Source: Rhodospirillales bacterium (GTDB taxonomy: Bacteria > Pseudomonadota > Alphaproteobacteria > Rhodospirillales > WMHbin7). Taken from it: 35,165 bases of DNA. The position numbers and the translations under genes were made by a program. Positions 31,422-35,165 of this stretch are shown here, piece by piece. The stretch lies in assembly GCA_016215555.1 (NCBI GenBank), contig JACRJC010000020.1:1-35165 (forward strand). The letters run 5' to 3'. The notes below the pieces were generated by a model. The model was not told the DNA's origin. It saw nothing but the letters and a program-made list of their open reading frames with translations, and searched no databases. Positions within the stretch are counted from its first letter, which is position 1. Each line of letters opens with the position of its first letter.

Positions 31422-32405
31422 ATGGATATATGCGAAGGCTTGGTCGGCGCCATCGGCAACACCCCGCTCATCCGGTTGAAGGGACCGAGCGAGGCCACCG
31501 GCTGCGACATCCTGGGCAAGGCGGAATTCCTCAATCCCGGCGGTTCGGTCAAGGACCGCGCGGCGCTGGCCCTGGTGCGTGATGCCGAGGCAAGGGGCGA
31601 ATTGAAGCCGGGCGGCATCATCGTCGAGGGGACGGCGGGCAATACCGGCATCGGACTGGCGGTGGTCGGCAATGCGCTGGGCTATCGCACGGTGATCGTC
31701 ATTCCGGAAACCCAAAGCCAGGAAAAGAAAGACATGCTGCGCCTGTGTGGCGCCGATTTGCGTCAGGTTCCGGCGGTGCCTTACGCCAATCCGAACAATT
31801 ACGTCCATGTCTCGGGGCGGTTGGCTCAGGAACTGGGCGGCTTCTGGGCCAATCAATTCGACAATGTCGCCAACCGCGAAGGCCACCGCCTGACCACCGG
31901 CCCGGAAATCTGGGAACAGACGGGGGGCCGGCTGGATGCCTTCGTCTCGGCGGTCGGCACCGGCGGCACTTTGGCCGGGGTCGGACTGGCCCTGAAAGAG
32001 CGCGATCCGAAGGTTCGAATCGTGCTCGCCGATCCGATGGGAGCGGCGCTTTACAACTGGTACGCCAACGGCGTTTTGAAGTCGGAAGGAACCTCGATTA
32101 CCGAAGGCATCGGCCAGGGACGGATCACCAAGAATCTCGAAGGCGCGCCCATCGACGCTTGGGAACAGATATCGGATGCCGAGGCGCTGCCGGTGCTGTT
32201 CGATCTGGTGACCAGCGACGGGCTGGTGCTGGGCGGCTCGACGGCCATCAATCTGGCCGGCGCCATCCGGGTCGCCAAAAAGCTGGGGCCGGGCCATACC
32301 ATCGTCACCGTTCTGTGCGACGGCGGCCAACGCTATCAAAGCAAGCTTTACAATCCCGCCTTCTTAAGGGAACGTGGCCTCCCGGTTCCGGGGTGGCTGG
32401 AGTAA
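31422..32405 (+). CDS. cysK: Cysteine synthase A (O-acetylserine sulfhydrylase)
   Basis: 327-residue PLP enzyme that makes cysteine from O-acetylserine and sulfide. GNTPLIRLKG is near the N-terminus, the PLP lysine is Lys44 in NPGGSVKDRAA, the substrate/phosphate loop is TAGNTG (71-76), and VGTGGTLAG is the PLP-phosphate loop. SEGTSITEGIGQGRITKNLEG and LGGSTAINLAGAI match the CysK/CBS fold. AGGTGA precedes the ATG. The last ten codons lie in a 28-bp stretch repeated about 148 bp downstream. It leads the cysK-sseA-metC group, with 548 bp of non-coding repeats before sseA. Confidence 0.94.
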   Translation: MDICEGLVGAIGNTPLIRLKGPSEATGCDILGKAEFLNPGGSVKDRAALALVRDAEARGELKPGGIIVEGTAGNTGIGLAVVGNALGYRTVIVIPETQSQEKKDMLRLCGADLRQVPAVPYANPNNYVHVSGRLAQELGGFWANQFDNVANREGHRLTTGPEIWEQTGGRLDAFVSAVGTGGTLAGVGLALKERDPKVRIVLADPMGAALYNWYANGVLKSEGTSITEGIGQGRITKNLEGAPIDAWEQISDAEALPVLFDLVTSDGLVLGGSTAINLAGAIRVAKKLGPGHTIVTVLCDGGQRYQSKLYNPAFLRERGLPVPGWLE

Positions 32406-32548
32406 CCTCTGTACCTTGTCTCCTGTTTGTCGCTGGCTCGCGCCCAAGGGGCGCCGCGCCTGATGGCGCGAAAGCCAAGCTCACCGAAGGTGAGCGCCCG
32501 GCGCTTGAGGGACATGTTGACGTGGCCTCCCGGTTCCGGGGTGGCTGG
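32372..32548 (+). repeat. Direct repeat of the cysK 3' end
   Basis: Bases 32372-32400, encoding the C-terminal RGLPVPGW of CysK, recur identically at 32520-32548 (29 of 29). The 119 bp between copies are non-coding in appearance and contain no gene. The stop codon and the next bases differ between copies. Confidence 0.85.
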
Positions 32549-32953
32549 CGTAGTTTCGTCATGCCCGGCCTTGAACCACGGCTGTCCGGTTTAAAATTAC
32601 GCTGTGCGCCACAATCCTGTGCTCTTGCACGATTATTGCCATGTTTCCATGGTCCGAGACAGGATCGGAAAAGATGCTTGTGCCGTCCCCCCCTCACCCT
32701 GACCCTCTCCCCCCGCAAGCGGGTGGAGAGGGGATTCGTAGAGGAATCGATTGATTCCGATTTTCCTCCCTCTCCCCGCTTGCGGGGAGAGGGTCGGGGG
32801 GGAAATTATTAAACCGGACAGCAGTGGCCTTGAGCCGGGCATCCACGCGCTGCTAAGATGACGGCGGTCAAGGATATGGATGGCCGGGTCATGCCCGGCC
32901 ATGACCATGTTTAAGACTTGCGGCTTTGCGTAATTTTACTCGAGGAATCTTTC
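32406..32953. other. Non-coding spacer between cysK and sseA
   Basis: 548 bp without a gene. It holds the repeated cysK tail, element B (32558-32843), and a further hairpin ATGGCCGGG / CCCGGCCAT at about 32879-32903. The ribosome site of sseA (GAGGAA) starts at 32941. No promoter was clearly visible. Confidence 0.7.
32558..32843. mobile_element. MITE-like element B
   Basis: About 285 bp with inverted ends: left 32558-32597, right 32804-32843, both built around CTGTCCGGTTTAA with a GTCATGCCCGGCC-type tip. The interior differs from element A: it holds two CCCTCTCCCC-type palindromes, including a perfect 12-bp stem (32768-32793) around CTTG and a further inverted pair at 32691-32727. So A and B share ends but not cargo. 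Confidence 0.65.
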
Positions 32954-33832
32954 ATGGATCACGCGCAGCACGGTTATTCCCGTCCCGAGGCCTTGGTCAC
33001 CACCGCCTGGCTGGAGGCGCATCTGGCCGATCCGAATCTGCGCGTCCTTGACGGCACGTTTTTCCTAAGCGTGCAGAACCGCAACGCCGCCGAGGAATAT
33101 CACGACTGCCACATCACCGGCGCCCAATTGTTCGAGATCGACGAGGTCTGCGACAAGAACAGCAAGCTTCCGCACATGCTGCCCAGCCCCGAGGATTTCG
33201 CCAAGATCGTGGGCGACATGGGCATCGGCAACGACTGCCATGTCGTCGTCTACGACGCCACCGGCATGACCAGCGCCGCCGCCCGCGTCTGGTGGATGTT
33301 CCGCGTCTTCGGGCATGATCATGTGTCGGTGCTGGACGGCGGATTCCCGAAATGGCTGCGCGAGGGCCGTTCGGTGGAAGAGGAGGCTTCGGCGCCGGTT
33401 CATGAAAAGCGCGACTTCAAACCCATGTTCAGGCCGCATCTGGTGACCGGCCTCGAGGCCGTGAAGAAAAATCTTCAAAGCCAGGCGGATCAGGTCGTGG
33501 ATGCCAGGCCCCTGGCCCGTTTCAAGGGCGAGACGCCCGAGCCCAGGCCGGTGCTGAAGCAGGGCCATATTCCCGGCAGCAAGCCCATGCCTTTCACCGC
33601 CTTCTTCGACAAGAAATCGATGACCCTGCTGCCCGCCGACGGATTGAAGCGGATCTTCGCCGAGGCCGGGATCGCCCCCGCCCGGCCCCTGCTGTCCACT
33701 TGCGGCTCGGGCGTCACCGCCTGTCTGCCGGCCCTGGCCGCCTTCGTGCTGGGTTACGAGCAGGTCGCGGTCTATGACGGTTCCTGGGCCGAATGGGGCA
33801 ATCAGCCTGATCTGCCGGCGGAGTTGGGCTGA
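32954..33832 (+). CDS. sseA: 3-mercaptopyruvate sulfurtransferase
   Basis: 292 residues from the ATG at 32954, which has GAGGAA eight bases upstream; the longer frame from 32918 lacks support. Two rhodanese domains are present: the inactive N-terminal one (VTTAWLEAHLADPNLRVLDGTFF, CHVVVYDATGMTSAAARVWWMFR) and a catalytic C-terminal one with the loop CGSGVTA and the nucleophile about Cys250. CG-SGV-TA is the mercaptopyruvate form rather than the thiosulfate CRKGV form. It transfers sulfur from 3-mercaptopyruvate to acceptors. The stop overlaps the metC start by one base (TGATG). Confidence 0.93.
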   Translation: MDHAQHGYSRPEALVTTAWLEAHLADPNLRVLDGTFFLSVQNRNAAEEYHDCHITGAQLFEIDEVCDKNSKLPHMLPSPEDFAKIVGDMGIGNDCHVVVYDATGMTSAAARVWWMFRVFGHDHVSVLDGGFPKWLREGRSVEEEASAPVHEKRDFKPMFRPHLVTGLEAVKKNLQSQADQVVDARPLARFKGETPEPRPVLKQGHIPGSKPMPFTAFFDKKSMTLLPADGLKRIFAEAGIAPARPLLSTCGSGVTACLPALAAFVLGYEQVAVYDGSWAEWGNQPDLPAELG

Positions 33833-35001
33833 TGACCGGCAAGCACAAGCCCGCGACCGTCGCCGTTCATGCCGGGCGCAAGCCCTTCGAACATTTTGGG
33901 GCGGTCAATCCGCCGGTCTATCACGTCTCGACCATCCTTTACCCTGATGTCGAGACCATGGAACAGCGCGGCACCAAACCCTTCGAAGGCATGACCTATG
34001 GCCGTTTCGGAACCCCCACCAGCTTTGCGCTGGAAGAGGCGGTTTGCGCGCTGGAAGGCGGCCATCGTTCGATTGCCGTGCCTTCCGGACTGGCGGCGCT
34101 GACGCTGGTGCTGGAAAGTTTCCTCAAGCATGGCGATCATGTGCTGGTGTCGGATTCCATCTATCAGCCGACGCGCCGCTATTGCGACGGCCATCTGAAG
34201 CAGAACGGCGTCGAGACGGCCTATTACGATCCCTTGATCGGGTCCGGCATCGCCGATCTGATCCGTCCCAACACGAAACTGGTTTTCGTGGAAGCGCCGG
34301 GCTCGCTGACCTTCGAGATTCAGGATATTCCGGCCATTGCCGAAGCCGCGCACAAGAAGGGCGTCCTGGTGGCGATGGACAATACCTGGGCGACACCGCT
34401 GTTCTTCAAGCCCTTCGAGAAGGGCGTCGATCTGTCGGTGCAGGCGGCCACCAAATATATCGTCGGCCACGCCGACGCCATGATGGGGCTGGTCACCTGC
34501 GCCAACTCGGATCTGTGGCAGACCGTGAAAGCGCATGCGGCGGCGCATGGGCTGGGCGTGGGTGCGGAAGAAGCCTATCTGGCCCTGCGTGGGTTGCGCA
34601 CGCTGCCCTTGCGTCTCGAGCGGCATCAGGAAACGGCGATATTATTGGCCACTTGGCTGAAGCGCCGACCCGAAGTCTTGCGCGTGCTGCATCCGGCCCT
34701 GCAGGACGATCCCGGCCACAAGCTGTGGCGGCGCGATTTTACCGGCAGTTGCGGCCTTTTCGCTTTCGTGCTCAAGGATGCCGGAAAGCCGCAGGTCGAT
34801 GCCTTTTTGAATGGGCTGGAACTGTTCGGTCTTGGCTATTCCTGGGGCGGCTTCGAAAGCCTGGCCATCCCCGCCGATCCCGGCATCAAGCGCACGGTGA
34901 CGACATGGAATCCGGGCGGCCCCACCATCCGCCTGCATGCCGGTCTGGAGGATGCCGACGATCTGATCGCCGATCTGGACCAGGCGTTGGGGAGGATATA
35001 G
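33832..35001 (+). CDS. metC: Cystathionine beta-lyase
   Basis: 389-residue PLP enzyme of the Cys/Met metabolism family. VHAGRKP, NPPVYHVSTILYPD and YGRFGTPTSFALEEAV match the family N-terminus. The PLP lysine is about Lys208 in SVQAATKYIVGHADAMMG. The C-terminal FGLGYSWGGFESLA and RLHAGLEDADDLIADLDQAL are typical of MetC rather than of cystathionine gamma-synthase. It cleaves cystathionine to homocysteine. It overlaps sseA and ends 23 bases before element C. Confidence 0.93.
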   Translation: MTGKHKPATVAVHAGRKPFEHFGAVNPPVYHVSTILYPDVETMEQRGTKPFEGMTYGRFGTPTSFALEEAVCALEGGHRSIAVPSGLAALTLVLESFLKHGDHVLVSDSIYQPTRRYCDGHLKQNGVETAYYDPLIGSGIADLIRPNTKLVFVEAPGSLTFEIQDIPAIAEAAHKKGVLVAMDNTWATPLFFKPFEKGVDLSVQAATKYIVGHADAMMGLVTCANSDLWQTVKAHAAAHGLGVGAEEAYLALRGLRTLPLRLERHQETAILLATWLKRRPEVLRVLHPALQDDPGHKLWRRDFTGSCGLFAFVLKDAGKPQVDAFLNGLELFGLGYSWGGFESLAIPADPGIKRTVTTWNPGGPTIRLHAGLEDADDLIADLDQALGRI

Positions 35002-35024
35002 CAGGCTTTCCAAAATCATAATCC

Positions 35025-35165
35025 GTCATGGCCGGGCTTGACCCACGGCTGTCCGGTTTAAATTTTGCTACGTGAGAAATTTCCTTTAGAACCGCGGTGC
35101 AAGACAGGCCGACGATTCTTTGGACTTGAAATATGCACCTCATCCTGAGGAGGGCCGAAGGCCCG
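35025..35165. mobile_element. MITE-like element C, cut by the window end
   Basis: Starts with GTCATGGCCGGGCTTGACC and runs through CTGTCCGGTTTAA into the same interior as element A, including GATTCTTTGGACTTGAAATA and CTCATCCTGAGGAGGGCCG. It is colinear with A over about 140 bp with no visible gap, roughly four fifths identical by eye. The right end is outside the window. Confidence 0.7.

Overview
The window reads as a GC-rich alphaproteobacterial chromosome segment, most likely Rhodospirillales (Magnetospirillum-like). The grounds are a Caulobacter-style cpa/tad pilus locus with a perfect CtrA-type site, the rplM-rpsI-argC linkage, leuA next to mreBCD-mrdA-rodA, and many palindromic repeats built on a CATGCCCGG(A)CTTGATCC core. 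The genus is inference. No rRNA, tRNA, CRISPR array, prophage or intact transposase gene was seen.

Layout: (1) 279-10035 (+): Flp pilin, then cpaB, cpaC, cpaD, cpaE, cpaF, tadB and tadC, closing with a GTG-started polytopic protein that looks like an STT3/GT-C glycosyltransferase. (2) 10032-15553 (-): the rod-shape operon mreB-mreC-mreD-mrdA-rodA. (3) 15647-17903 (-): leuA behind a Leu-rich leader peptide, with an ArsC-family gene upstream. (4) 18000-19431 (+): an MscS channel and two small genes. (5) 19432-21450: a repeat element, then an AT-richer patch with a Cro/CI regulator, a DUF2975 membrane protein and a divergent MipA/OmpV porin-like protein. (6) 21492-24591: RelE/ParE-type toxin and Phd-type antitoxin, recX, a lone ABC-2 permease, a MerR-like regulator and a small unknown gene. 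(7) 24814-29942 (+): rplM, rpsI, argC, a gamma-carbonic anhydrase, two poorly characterised genes (one glycosyltransferase-like), a CopD-like membrane protein and a Nudix ADP-ribose pyrophosphatase. (8) 29955-35165: an unknown gene (-) and the sulfur amino-acid set cysK-sseA-metC (+), interspersed with MITE-like elements.

How the genes work together: CpaB-CpaF, TadB and TadC form most of a machine that assembles Flp pili; the prepilin peptidase and TadE/F-type pseudopilins are not in the window. MreBCD, PBP2 and RodA are the elongasome. CysK makes cysteine, SseA handles mercaptopyruvate sulfur and MetC cleaves cystathionine.

The most noteworthy signals are two perfect DnaA boxes plus a near match in an AT-rich divergent spacer (31174-31256), a family of short elements sharing about 40-bp inverted ends but carrying different inner palindromes, the CtrA site before cpaB, the leuA attenuation leader, the GT-C-like protein attached to the pilus locus, and a perfect 18-bp palindrome overlapping a TATAAT box upstream of rplM. 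Nothing was computed or searched: homology calls rest on recognised motifs and gene order.
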